DNA from: Streptomyces mangrovisoli
GTDB taxonomy: Bacteria; Actinomycetota; Actinomycetes; Streptomycetales; Streptomycetaceae
Length of the DNA stretch: 64,000 bases
Direction: 5' to 3'
Assembly: GCF_000974985.2 (NCBI RefSeq)
Contig: NZ_LAVA02000033.1
Span: 62,001 to 126,000 of the forward strand
Shown: positions 8,050 to 16,000 of the stretch, piece after piece
Numbering within the stretch: the stretch's first letter is position 1
How the letters are laid out: every line of letters starts with the position of its first letter
Notes under the pieces: generated by a model
The model's input: only the letters and a program-made list of their open reading frames with translations
What the model was told of the DNA's origin: nothing
Databases searched by the model: none
Made by a program: the position numbers and the translations under genes

Positions 8050-8448
8050 ATGCTCGTCCACGAAGCCATGAGCACGACGATCCTCACCATCGGCCCCGCA
8101 CACACGCTCCGCCAGGCCGCCGCGCTGATGTCCGCGCGCCGCATCGGCGCCGCGGTGGTCCTGGACCCCGACGCCGGCGGGATCGGCATCCTGACCGAGC
8201 GCGACATCCTGAACTCGGTGGGGCTCGGCCAGAGCCCGGACACCGAGCCCGTCCACGCCCACACCACCACCGACGTCGTGTTCGCCACCCCGGCCTGGAG
8301 CCTGGAGGAGGCGGCCTCCGCCATGGCCCACGGCGGCTTCAGGCACCTCATCGTCCTGGACGGCGGCGAGCCCGTGGGGGTCGTCTCGGTCCGCGACATC
8401 ATCCGCTGCTGGGTCCCGGCCCGCCGACGCGAACACGCCCCGGCCTGA
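8050..8448 (+). CDS. CBS-domain pair protein
   Basis: A 132-residue protein consisting of two CBS motifs (about 1-60 and 68-125; RIGAAVVLDPDAGGIGILTE and RHLIVLDGGEPVGVVSVRD). Tandem CBS modules bind adenine nucleotides or similar ligands and usually regulate a partner; here it stands alone. GAGGAGG lies about ten bases before ATG 8050, which favours it over the in-frame GTG at 8038 that overlaps this site. It sits upstream of the Fur-family gene on the same strand, but the 17-bp palindrome between them suggests separate transcription. Confidence 0.85.
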   Translation: MLVHEAMSTTILTIGPAHTLRQAAALMSARRIGAAVVLDPDAGGIGILTERDILNSVGLGQSPDTEPVHAHTTTDVVFATPAWSLEEAASAMAHGGFRHLIVLDGGEPVGVVSVRDIIRCWVPARRREHAPA

Positions 8449-8460
8449 CCTCGACCAGAG

Positions 8461-8477
8461 CTTAGACTCTGTCTAAG
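8461..8477. promoter_or_regulatory. Fur-type palindromic operator upstream of the Fur gene
   Basis: CTTAGAC-TCT-GTCTAAG is a perfect 7-bp inverted repeat with a 3-base centre. Read as a 7-1-7 box (TTAGACT-C-TGTCTAA) it resembles Fur/PerR-family boxes. It lies 65 bases upstream of the regulator's ATG, so autoregulation is likely. Confidence 0.7.
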
Positions 8478-8541
8478 TCAATCAACTCTCCAAAGTCACA
8501 CCTATTCGGAAAGTGGTCTCGTGGCTGTTAAGGTGGTGGCC

Positions 8542-8961
8542 ATGAGTGACCTTCTGGAACGGCTGCGAGGACGCGGCTGGCGGATGACCGCCCAGCGCCG
8601 TGTCGTGGCCGAGGTCCTGGACGGCGAGCACGTCCATCTGACGGCCGACGAGGTCCACATGAGGGCCGTGGTCAAGCTGCCCGAGATCTCCCGCGCGACC
8701 GTCTACAACACGCTGGGCGAGCTCGTCACCCTCGGTGAGGTCCTGGAGGTCACCACCGACCGGCGCGCCAAGCGCTACGACCCCAACGCGCACCGCCCGC
8801 ACCACCATCTGGTGTGCGCCGGGTGCGGCCAGATCCGGGACGTCCACCCGTCGGGCGACCCGCTGGCCGACCTGCCCGACTCGGAGCGCTTCGGCTTCAA
8901 GGTGTCGGACGTGGAGGTCACCTACCGCGGCCTCTGCCCGACCTGCGCGACGACGGCCTGA
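8542..8961 (+). CDS. Fur-family metalloregulator
   Basis: A 139-residue Fur-family repressor. A winged helix covers about 1-82 with the recognition segment EISRATVYNTLGELV, followed by the HRPHHHLVC metal region and two Cys-x2-Cys pairs (92/95 and 132/135) forming the structural zinc site. It could be iron-, peroxide- or another metal-responsive; the sequence alone does not decide. ATG 8542 follows AAGGTGG closely; an in-frame GTG at 8521 (seven codons more) also has GGAAAG upstream, so the start is not settled. Confidence 0.9.
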   Translation: MSDLLERLRGRGWRMTAQRRVVAEVLDGEHVHLTADEVHMRAVVKLPEISRATVYNTLGELVTLGEVLEVTTDRRAKRYDPNAHRPHHHLVCAGCGQIRDVHPSGDPLADLPDSERFGFKVSDVEVTYRGLCPTCATTA

Positions 8962-9009
8962 GGCGGGCCGCGCCGTCGCGGACTTCGCGAACTTTCGCGG
9001 ACGCAAAAA

Positions 9010-9045
9010 CCGAGGGCCGGAACCCTTAAGGATTCCGGCCCTCGG
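9010..9045 (-). terminator. terminator of the initiator tRNA gene
   Basis: A perfect 13-bp stem (CCGAGGGCCGGAA with its complement) around a 10-base loop, followed on the reverse strand by TTTTTG. It is eight bases beyond the tRNA 3' end and could also stop fur transcription from the other side. Confidence 0.85.
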
Positions 9046-9052
9046 CCATCAG

Positions 9053-9126
9053 TAGCGGGGACAGGATTTGAACCTGCGACCTCTGGGTTATGAGCCCAGC
9101 GAGCTACCGAGCTGCTCCACCCCGCG
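9053..9126 (-). tRNA. initiator tRNA-fMet (CAT)
   Basis: Reverse strand CGCGGGGTGGAGCAG... folds as a tRNA with anticodon CAU in the loop CUCAUAA. Initiator marks are visible: an unpaired first base (C1 opposite U72) and three G-C pairs at the bottom of the anticodon stem (GGG/CCC). CCA is not encoded. Confidence 0.95.
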
Positions 9127-9206
9127 TCGTTGACTCCACTGTACGCCATCCGCGGGGCTGGAAGCGAACCGGTCGGCGGGCGGGGCGGCGGCCGGGCCCC
9201 GGCGGG

Positions 9207-10337
9207 CTAGCCGAGGAGGTGCCGGTTGGGGGCCTGCGCGGCCTTCTCGTGCTCCGCCAGTACGACCACGTCGACGCCGTTCGCCGCCAGCAGCCCGGTG
9301 CCGTCGGCGCCCGTGACGAACGTGTCCGGCTCGCGCCAGGCGGTCACCACCCGCCGCACCCCCGCGTCCAGGATCAGCCGGGCACAGGGGGCCGGGCGGG
9401 ACGCCCGCCGGGCACAGGGCTCCAGGCTGCTGTAGACCGTGGCGCCGGGCAGCCGCGGATCGGCCGGGTCCAGCTTGGCGAGGGCCGCCTCCTCGGCGTG
9501 CACGACCGGGTCGCCGCCCTCCCGCGAGTGGCCGCGGGCCAGCTCGGTGCCGTCGGCGGCGACCACCACCGCGCCCACGCTGAACGCGGTCCGCGAGGGC
9601 GGGCAGAGCGCGGCCAGCTGGCAGGCGAGCCACAGCCAGTGCCGGTCGGCGGCGGACGGGAGCCGGCCGGTGCCGGGCGCGGTGGGCTCGTAGCGCATGA
9701 GGACGACGTCCCCGACGGCGCGGGTCTCCAGCAGCCGCAGCCGCCCGCCCTGGTAGCCGCCGGGCCCGAAGAGGCGGGGGGCGTCGGGGTCGCCGACGAA
9801 GAGCGGGGCGAGGACGAGCTGGAGCTCGTCGGCGAGGCCCTGCCGGAGCAGCTGGGTGTGGACGGTGCCGCCGCCCTCGACCATCAGCCGGCGCACCCCG
9901 CGCACGTCGTGCAGATGCTCCAGCAGCGCGCGCCAGTCGAGGTCGGGGCCGAGGGCGACGACGTCGGCCGCGAGGCCGAGGCCGCGGGCGCGCGCGGCGC
10001 CCTTGTCCGTGGTGTAGACGGCCTTGTCGCCGCCGGTGTGCCAGAAGTGGGCGGCGGGGTCGAGTTCGCCGGAGCCGCTGACGGTGACCTTGAGCGGATA
10101 CGCGCTCCGCCCCTCGGCGATCCGGACGGCCCGCCGCTCGGGCGAGTTCACCAGCAGCCGCGGGTTGTCGGCGCGGATGGTGCCGGCCCCGACGAGGATC
10201 GCGTCGACGGACGCCCGCACCTCGTCGACCCGGTCGAAGTCGGCCCGGCTGGAGAGCAGCAGGCGCTCGGGACCGGTGTCGTCCAGGAAGCCGTCGAGGG
10301 AGACGGCGGCGGACAGCAGGACGTACGGATACGGCAT
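9207..10337 (-). CDS. RibD-like bifunctional protein with swapped order: reductase then deaminase
   Basis: A 376-residue protein with a RibD C-terminal-type pyrimidine reductase at the N-terminus (1 to about 225; AVSLDGFLDDTGPERLLLS, VGAGTIRADNPRLLV, LMVEGGGTVH) and a cytidine-deaminase-type zinc domain at the C-terminus (about 232-376; His280 and Glu282 in VVHAEEAAL, Cys308 and Cys318 in EPCARRASRPAPC). Ordinary RibD has the deaminase first, so the order is inverted. Both active sites look intact. ATG 10337 with AGGGAG upstream is preferred over the longer frame, which would run through the operator. It is divergent from marR and close to a GTP cyclohydrolase II gene, consistent with formation of the riboflavin precursor pyrimidine. 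Confidence 0.88.
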   Translation of the reverse strand: MPYPYVLLSAAVSLDGFLDDTGPERLLLSSRADFDRVDEVRASVDAILVGAGTIRADNPRLLVNSPERRAVRIAEGRSAYPLKVTVSGSGELDPAAHFWHTGGDKAVYTTDKGAARARGLGLAADVVALGPDLDWRALLEHLHDVRGVRRLMVEGGGTVHTQLLRQGLADELQLVLAPLFVGDPDAPRLFGPGGYQGGRLRLLETRAVGDVVLMRYEPTAPGTGRLPSAADRHWLWLACQLAALCPPSRTAFSVGAVVVAADGTELARGHSREGGDPVVHAEEAALAKLDPADPRLPGATVYSSLEPCARRASRPAPCARLILDAGVRRVVTAWREPDTFVTGADGTGLLAANGVDVVVLAEHEKAAQAPNRHLLG

Positions 10338-10392
10338 CGGGCGCGCTCCCTGGCGGGCTGGACGGAACGAGAAAGCCGGACGGACGACTTGG

Positions 10393-10404
10393 TTCAAGTT
10401 TGAA
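10393..10404. promoter_or_regulatory. palindromic operator between ribD-like and marR genes
   Basis: TTCAA-GT-TTGAA lies 20 bases before the marR ATG in the divergent spacer. Two similar palindromes precede ribA (11064-11079 and 11106-11123). It is a likely site for the MarR protein and would control both divergent genes. Confidence 0.65.
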
Positions 10405-10423
10405 ACAAAACTACACTGGAGCC

Positions 10424-10963
10424 ATGACGACCCGCTGGCTCACCCCGGAGGAGCAGCGCGCCTGGCGCGCGTACCTCGCCGCGACGCACCTCCTGGAGGA
10501 CGCGATCGACCGGCAGCTCCAGCAGGACGCCGGTATGCCTCATCTCTACTACTCCATCCTCGCCAACCTCTCCGAATCGCCGGAGCGGCGGCTGCGGATG
10601 ACCGACCTCGCGGAGCGGTCGAAGATCACCCGCAGCCGGCTGACCTACGCGGTGGCCCGGCTGGAGAAGGACGGCCTGGTGCGCCGCGAGGACTGCCGCT
10701 GGGACAAGCGGGGCAGCGTGGCGGCGCTGACCGACGAGGGCATGGCCGTGCTGGAGCGGACGGCCCCCGGCCATGTCGAGACCGTCCGCGGCCTGCTGTT
10801 CGACCGGCTCAGCCCGGAGCAGGTGGCGCAGCTGGAGGAGATCTTCACGGGGGTCGCGCGCGGGCTTCAGGGGGAGGACCCGGGCTGCCCGTCGGGCGAC
10901 GTGCCGTGGCTGCGGCGCTCGGCCCCGACCCCGGGCTCCGCCCCGGACCCGCCCTGCTCCTGA
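10424..10963 (+). CDS. MarR-family transcriptional regulator
   Basis: A 179-residue winged-helix regulator. The MarR core is intact: RLRMTDLAERSKITRSRLTY (recognition helix), VARLEKDGLVRREDC, and the wing WDKRGSVAALTDEGMAVLE, followed by the C-terminal dimerisation helices and a Pro-rich tail. ATG 10424 is used; an upstream TTG in frame lies inside the operator. Position between a divergent ribD-like gene and a downstream GTP cyclohydrolase II gene, with like palindromes at both promoters, suggests it controls this small unit. The ligand is unknown. Confidence 0.88.
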   Translation: MTTRWLTPEEQRAWRAYLAATHLLEDAIDRQLQQDAGMPHLYYSILANLSESPERRLRMTDLAERSKITRSRLTYAVARLEKDGLVRREDCRWDKRGSVAALTDEGMAVLERTAPGHVETVRGLLFDRLSPEQVAQLEEIFTGVARGLQGEDPGCPSGDVPWLRRSAPTPGSAPDPPCS

Positions 10964-10986
10964 GCCGCATCCCTCGCGGGGCATCC

Positions 10987-11028
10987 GCGGGCCGGTGGGG
11001 CTCGTTCGCGCAGTTCCCCGCGGCCCGC
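10987..11028. repeat. solitary copy of the GCGCAGTTCCCCGCG element
   Basis: GCGGGCCGGTGGGGCTCG then TTCGCGCAGTTCCCCGCGG, just after marR. It matches the repeat family clustered at 21.9-22.2 kb. Its ends, CCGCGGGCC and GGCCCGCGG, can also pair as a hairpin and may end marR transcription. Confidence 0.65.
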
Positions 11029-11063
11029 GGGTGAACTCGCCCCCGGCCTCCGGAAAGGGCGTT

Positions 11064-11079
11064 GCTTCAACTTTAAAGC
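11064..11079. promoter_or_regulatory. operator 1 upstream of ribA
   Basis: GCTTCAA-CT-TTAAAGC is a 7-bp inverted repeat with one mismatch, sharing the TTCAA core with the palindrome at 10393. It is in the promoter region of the GTP cyclohydrolase II gene. Confidence 0.55.
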
Positions 11080-11105
11080 ATGAGGTAGGTTCGACCTCGA
11101 CCTTC

Positions 11106-11123
11106 TGCTTCAAATCTGAAGCA
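11106..11123. promoter_or_regulatory. operator 2 upstream of ribA
   Basis: TGCTTCA-AATC-TGAAGCA is a perfect 7-bp inverted repeat, 28 bases before the ribA ATG. It shares the CTTCAA core with operator 1 at a distance of about 42 bases (four helical turns), which favours paired binding on one DNA face. Confidence 0.6.
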
Positions 11124-11151
11124 GCGAGTTCACGGAAGACGGAGAACCCGC

Positions 11152-11784
11152 ATGCCCGACATCCCCGCCGCCACGCCCCGCGCCCGCGTCCGGGTGCCGC
11201 TGCGCTTCCAGGACGGCTACAGCGTCGACGCCGAACTCGTCACCTTCCACGGCCTGACCGACGGCCAGGAGCACGTGGCCGTCGTCCTCGGCGACCCGGC
11301 CCCCGGCACCACCCCCCTGGTCCGCCTGCACTCCGAGTGCCTGACCGGGGACGTCTTCGGCTCGGCCCGCTGCGACTGCGGTCCGCAGCTGCGCGAGGCG
11401 GTCGAGCGCATCGCCGAACGCGGCGGCGTCCTGCTCTACCTGCGCCAGGAGGGCCGCGGCATCGGCCTCTACAACAAGCTCGACGCCTACGCCCTCCAGG
11501 ACCAGGGCCTGGACACCTACGAGGCGAACGCCGCGCTCGGCCTGCCCGAGGACGCCCGCGACTACACCGCGGCGGCCCAGATGCTGCGCGCGCTCGGCGT
11601 GGACCGGCTCGACCTGCTCTCCAACAACCCCGACAAGGCGGAGCAGTTGCGCACCCTGGGCATGGACGTCCGGGACCGCGTCCCCACCGGCGTCTTCACC
11701 ACCGACCACAACGTCCGCTACCTGCGCGCCAAGGTCCTGCAGACCCAGCACACCCTGCCCCTGGCGGAACTGCACGTGGGCTGA
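11152..11784 (+). CDS. ribA: GTP cyclohydrolase II
   Basis: A 210-residue enzyme opening the imidazole ring of GTP as the first step of riboflavin synthesis. Zinc ligands are in HSECLTGDVFGSARCDCG (Cys63, Cys74, Cys76); RQEGRGIGL binds the phosphate, followed by DAYALQDQGLDTYEANAALG. Tyr113 in AYALQDQG aligns with the E. coli residue (Tyr105) needed for the normal product; S. coelicolor has a paralogue with Met there, so this copy should make the usual pyrimidine product. It is a stand-alone RibA without the RibB domain. ATG 11152 follows GACGGAGAA. Confidence 0.93.
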   Translation: MPDIPAATPRARVRVPLRFQDGYSVDAELVTFHGLTDGQEHVAVVLGDPAPGTTPLVRLHSECLTGDVFGSARCDCGPQLREAVERIAERGGVLLYLRQEGRGIGLYNKLDAYALQDQGLDTYEANAALGLPEDARDYTAAAQMLRALGVDRLDLLSNNPDKAEQLRTLGMDVRDRVPTGVFTTDHNVRYLRAKVLQTQHTLPLAELHVG

Positions 11785-11842
11785 GCCCCCGCAGGGCCGG
11801 GCCCCGCCCGCCTCGCGGCCACCCGCCCCGGTCCGACCGCCC

Positions 11843-12820
11843 TCAGATCCACCCCCGCCGCACCGCCTGCGCCCCCGCCTGGAAGCGGCTGGTGGCGCCC
11901 AGCCGGTCGGTCAGCTCGGCCGTGCGCCGCCGCAGCGTCCGCTCGCTGATGCCGAGTTGACGCTGCACCGCCTCGTCCTTGAGGCCCGCGTTGAGCAGGC
12001 CGAGCAGCGCCTGGTCCTGCTCGGAGAGGTCCGGGTGGCCACCCGCGGCGGGGGCGGCCGGCGCCGCGGCGAAGACGGGGGTCGCCTGGGCCCAGTACGC
12101 CTCGAAGAGTTCGCGCAGCGCGTCGCACAGCCGGGAACGGCGGACCTGGGCGATGGTGCTCCGCGTCCCCTCGTCGCTGGCGGTCAGCGGCACCACCGCG
12201 TCGCGGCCGTCCACCATCACCATCTTGATCGGGACCCGCGGGACCACCCGGGCCTGCTCGCCGAGCGCGGTGATCCGCCGCAGGCTGGCCGCGTGGTCGG
12301 GCAGTTCGAGCACCTCGGTCTGGTAGATGGCGCGGACGGCGACGCCCCGGCGCAGCACCTCCTCCTCGGCGGCCGTGGCGCCGTTCCCGTTCACATAGGG
12401 CGGGGCGTCGAACGCGAGCACCTCGTGCTCGGCCCCGGCGAGCAGTTCCGCGATACGGGCGGAGATGGCGCGCGGTCCCTCCACCACCTCCACCAGCCGC
12501 CGGGTGTCGGAACGCAGCATCCGCTCGTGGTACTCGGCGACATAGGAGTCCACGTCGCGCGCCGCCCGCTCCACCTCGTGCAACCGGGTCCGGTGCAGGG
12601 CGGCGAGGCCGAGGCGGGGGTCGACCGCGCGATGGCGGACCGGGCGCCCGCCCTCCGTCGTGACCAGCCCGGCCTCCACCAGGATCTCCAGAGCCCGGCG
12701 GGCCCGGTCGACGGAACAGCCCAGTTCCGCGGCGACTTCGGACGCCGCGCGGGGCGAGTCGCGTATCAGCAGGCCGTAGACCCGCTCGGTGTGCCCGTCG
12801 ATGCCCAGTGCTTCCAGCAA
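11843..12820 (-). CDS. LuxR-type regulator with N-terminal TrmB-like winged helix
   Basis: A 325-residue cytoplasmic regulator with two DNA-binding parts: an N-terminal TrmB-like winged helix (about 8-60; SEVAAELGCSVDRARRALEI, LVEAGLVTTEGG) and a C-terminal LuxR/GerE-like helix-turn-helix (about 265-322; LLGLLNAGLKDEAVQRQLGI, SERTLRRRTAELTDRL). The middle resembles the phospholipase-D-like sensor region seen with TrmB (HEVLAFDAPPYVNGNG). The start is TTG at 12818-12820 with AGGGAAC nine bases upstream; no in-frame ATG/GTG is nearer. It is divergent from the large secreted protease gene, with a TTGACA/TGTCAA palindrome between. Confidence 0.82.
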   Translation of the reverse strand: MLEALGIDGHTERVYGLLIRDSPRAASEVAAELGCSVDRARRALEILVEAGLVTTEGGRPVRHRAVDPRLGLAALHRTRLHEVERAARDVDSYVAEYHERMLRSDTRRLVEVVEGPRAISARIAELLAGAEHEVLAFDAPPYVNGNGATAAEEEVLRRGVAVRAIYQTEVLELPDHAASLRRITALGEQARVVPRVPIKMVMVDGRDAVVPLTASDEGTRSTIAQVRRSRLCDALRELFEAYWAQATPVFAAAPAAPAAGGHPDLSEQDQALLGLLNAGLKDEAVQRQLGISERTLRRRTAELTDRLGATSRFQAGAQAVRRGWI

Positions 12821-12841
12821 CGGCCCACGTTCCCTTCGGTG

Positions 12842-12857
12842 TTGACATCGCTGTCAA
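12842..12857. promoter_or_regulatory. TTGACA/TGTCAA palindrome in the divergent promoter region
   Basis: TTGACA-TCGC-TGTCAA is a perfect inverted repeat 22 bases upstream of the LuxR-type start codon. Each half equals a -35 hexamer, but no good -10 is found 16-18 bases away on either strand, so an operator is more likely than two promoters. Confidence 0.45.
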
Positions 12858-13014
12858 GGATGGCGACGGCCCGAGTCTAGGCGCTGGCCGATTCCCTCAC
12901 CTGGCCGGTATCGGCCACCGGAACCTCTCCCTCCGGACCGGCCGCGACTGCGAAGGTACGCAGGTGCCGGGCCGGTGACACCCCGACCGGTCCGGCGAAC
13001 GAAGAGGAGGAAGT

Positions 13015-16000
13015 GTGCTGTTGTCCCGCAGCAGACGAATACGCCGGCTCGCCCCCGCGATGCTGGCCGCCGCCGCGCTCGGCGCGACCGGAGTGGTCGG
13101 CGCCCCCGCCGCCCAGGCGGCCGACCACGACAAGAGCGTCATCAAGCTGACCCCGTCGGCCCTGAAGAAACTGAGCGCCCGTTACAAGACCCGCGCCGAC
13201 GGCACCCCCGGCCAGGTGGCCTCGGTCGGCGGCGACGGCACGGCCTCGGACACCGGCTCCGACTCCGGCTCCACGAGCACGGGTTCGGGTTCCGGCACGG
13301 ACGACTCGGGCAGCACGGGCGGCAGCGCCTTCGGACTGAAGCAGGACGGCCAGTGGGAGACCGCCCGCGGCGTCGCCTCGACCACGACGCTCGGCGGCAC
13401 CGGCGACTGGCTCGGCATCTACAGCTCCGGCACCGTGACCCGCACGGACGCCAAGGGTGACCCGGTGTGGACGCGCACCAGCCACTCACTGATGACGGAC
13501 TGGGGAGTGAAGCCGACCAGTTCGCTCCAGGCCGAGGAGTACGTCCCGGAGCTGTACGAGGGCTACAACCCCTACCAGCCCTCCAGCACCGGCAAGAGCC
13601 CCTACGCCACCGGCGACTTCAACCACGACGGCGTCGCCGATCTCGCGGTCGCCTACAACGTCGGCAGCAACCCGGTCCGTGAGTTCACCTCCCCCGGCTC
13701 CGACCTCCAGACCGGCACCTTCCTCACCGTCCTCGACGGCCGGACCGGCTCCACCCTCTACAGCAAGCTGCTGCCGGGATACGTCGGTTCGATGCTGGTG
13801 CAGGACGGCAAGCTGGTCGTCGCCGACCGCACCGGCCCGGACTGGTCCAACAACCCGGTCGCCGAGCAGGGCGACAGCCGCTCGAACCTCACCGCGTACT
13901 CCTTCACCTCCGGCGGCAAGGGCAAGCTCACCGGGCACGTCTCCTGGACGTACTCCACCGGTGCGCCCTGGGCCTACTGGGGCGATCTGACCACGCTGTC
14001 CGGCGGCCGGATCGCCGCGTCCTGGACCGACACCCCGATGGGCCTCGGCAACCCGCGGCCCGCCGCCGGGCACGTGCTCGTCCTCAGCGGCTCCAGCGGC
14101 AAGGCCACGGTCGACACCAAGACCGCCGGCTACCCGCGGATGCTGGCCGCCGACCCGGACTCGGACCGGGTCCTGGTCGTCGAGCAGAACGACCCCTACG
14201 ACGCCGTCCGCTGGGACCTGACCGGCGTGGACGCCCACTCGGGCAAGCGCACCGTCCTCGCCTCCCGCGAGGGCACCATCCCCGAGGACTTCGAGGTCAA
14301 CACCGACGCGCACGGCGGCCAGGCCGCGTACGCGGTGGCCGAACTCGGCATCAACGCGGACCTGTCGGACGGCCAGAGCACGATCTCCGGCTGGGACTCC
14401 CACGGCAAGACCCTGTGGACGCGTACCACCGCCTCCACCGTGGGCGGCGCCAACGCCCCCACCACCGACCTGAAGTGGGAGAACGACGGCGCCGACGTGG
14501 TCGCCGCGATCTCCGACCCGGTCGAGTGGAGCTCCGACCGGCCCGACGGCCCCGAGCACACGCAGCTCACCGCACTCGACGGCCGCCGCGGCGGCGTCGA
14601 CTGGGCTCAGGACGGCGCCGTCGTCGGCGACCGGATCACCGACTACCGCGGCGCTCTGCTGACGTTCGGCTACGACGACACCGCCTACGTGACCGACCCG
14701 CGCAAGGGCACCGCCACCACCACCCTGCCGCAGCTCGGCGACGCCTACACGGCCGTCGCGGCGGACGTGAACGGCGACGGCGTCAAGGACCTCGTGGTCG
14801 GCGGCCAGAGCCGAGGCGTGTTCGCCCTCGACGGCCGCACCCTCGACGACGCCGTGCCGCGGCAGCTGTGGCACGCCACCGTCGGCGGACCCGTCCGCCA
14901 GCTCCAGACGGCGACCCTGACCGACGCCAAGGGCCGCAGGACGGCCTCCCTGGTCGCGGCCACCACCTCCGGCTTCGCCGTGCTGACCACCGCCACGGGT
15001 GCCGTACGCGCTGACAAGGACCTCGGCGGCGGCTTCGTGCCGACCGTCACCGTGACCGGCGACGGCCACGGCGGCAGCGAGGTCGTCGCCGCGGGCAGCC
15101 ACTCCGTCGCGGCGTACGACGGCGCCGGCAAGGCCCTGTGGACGTACACCCCGTCCGGCACCACCGGGAAGACGCTGGTCTTCTCGAACGTCGCCGCCGA
15201 CGCCGACGGCAACCTCTATCTGGAGTACGGCGGTCACCGGTCCGCCTACGGCACCGGGGTCTCCGACCCGGCCCCCACCGAGCTGAGCCTGTCCGCGACC
15301 GGCAAGGCCCGCTGGAGCGCGCTGCCGAACGATGCCAAGGACGCCGACTGGGTCGTCCAGGACCAGGGCGTCTACGTCAGCTCCGCCATCCCCGGCGCGA
15401 ACGGGCGGGGTGTCGCCTTCTCCTTCGGCGGCGACAAGCCGGCCGGCCTCGGCATCACCCACCTCACCCAGATCCTCGACACCGCCGACGGCTCGGTCGT
15501 GCTCACGCACCACACCACCGGCGTCAACACCCACATCGGATTCGTCGCGTCCAAGGCCGACGGCCTGATCGAGCTGCGCTACAACGGCGTCACCGTCTTC
15601 CCGGCCGACGGCGGCGACCCCTACAACGTCAGCCTGGGCGTCATGCCCTTCTCCGCCGTCGTCGACGGGGACGGCTCCGGCACCGACCACCTGATCGCCG
15701 CGATCAACGGCATCTACGGCTACGGCCTGCCGCTCGACCCCGACGACAGCTACCCGGACCCGGCCGCCGAGGACTTCGGTCTCTTCGCCGGCACCCTGGT
15801 CGCCGCCCACGTCACGTCCTCGTCGGCGGACGACCTGATCGCCACCACGCAGGACCAGCGGGCCTTCGCCATCTCCCTGCAGACCGGCGGCTTCGACTAC
15901 TACTCGTCCGACTACTACCAGCACGGCATCACCGTCTACTCGGTGACCGGCGGCAGCGGCGCGAGCACCACCTCCGCCGTCCCGAGCAGCACGGCGGACA

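Noticed and set aside
12842..12857. Back-to-back -35 hexamers as a divergent promoter
   Set aside because: No suitable -10 hexamers at 16-18 bases on either strand, so it was kept only as a palindrome.
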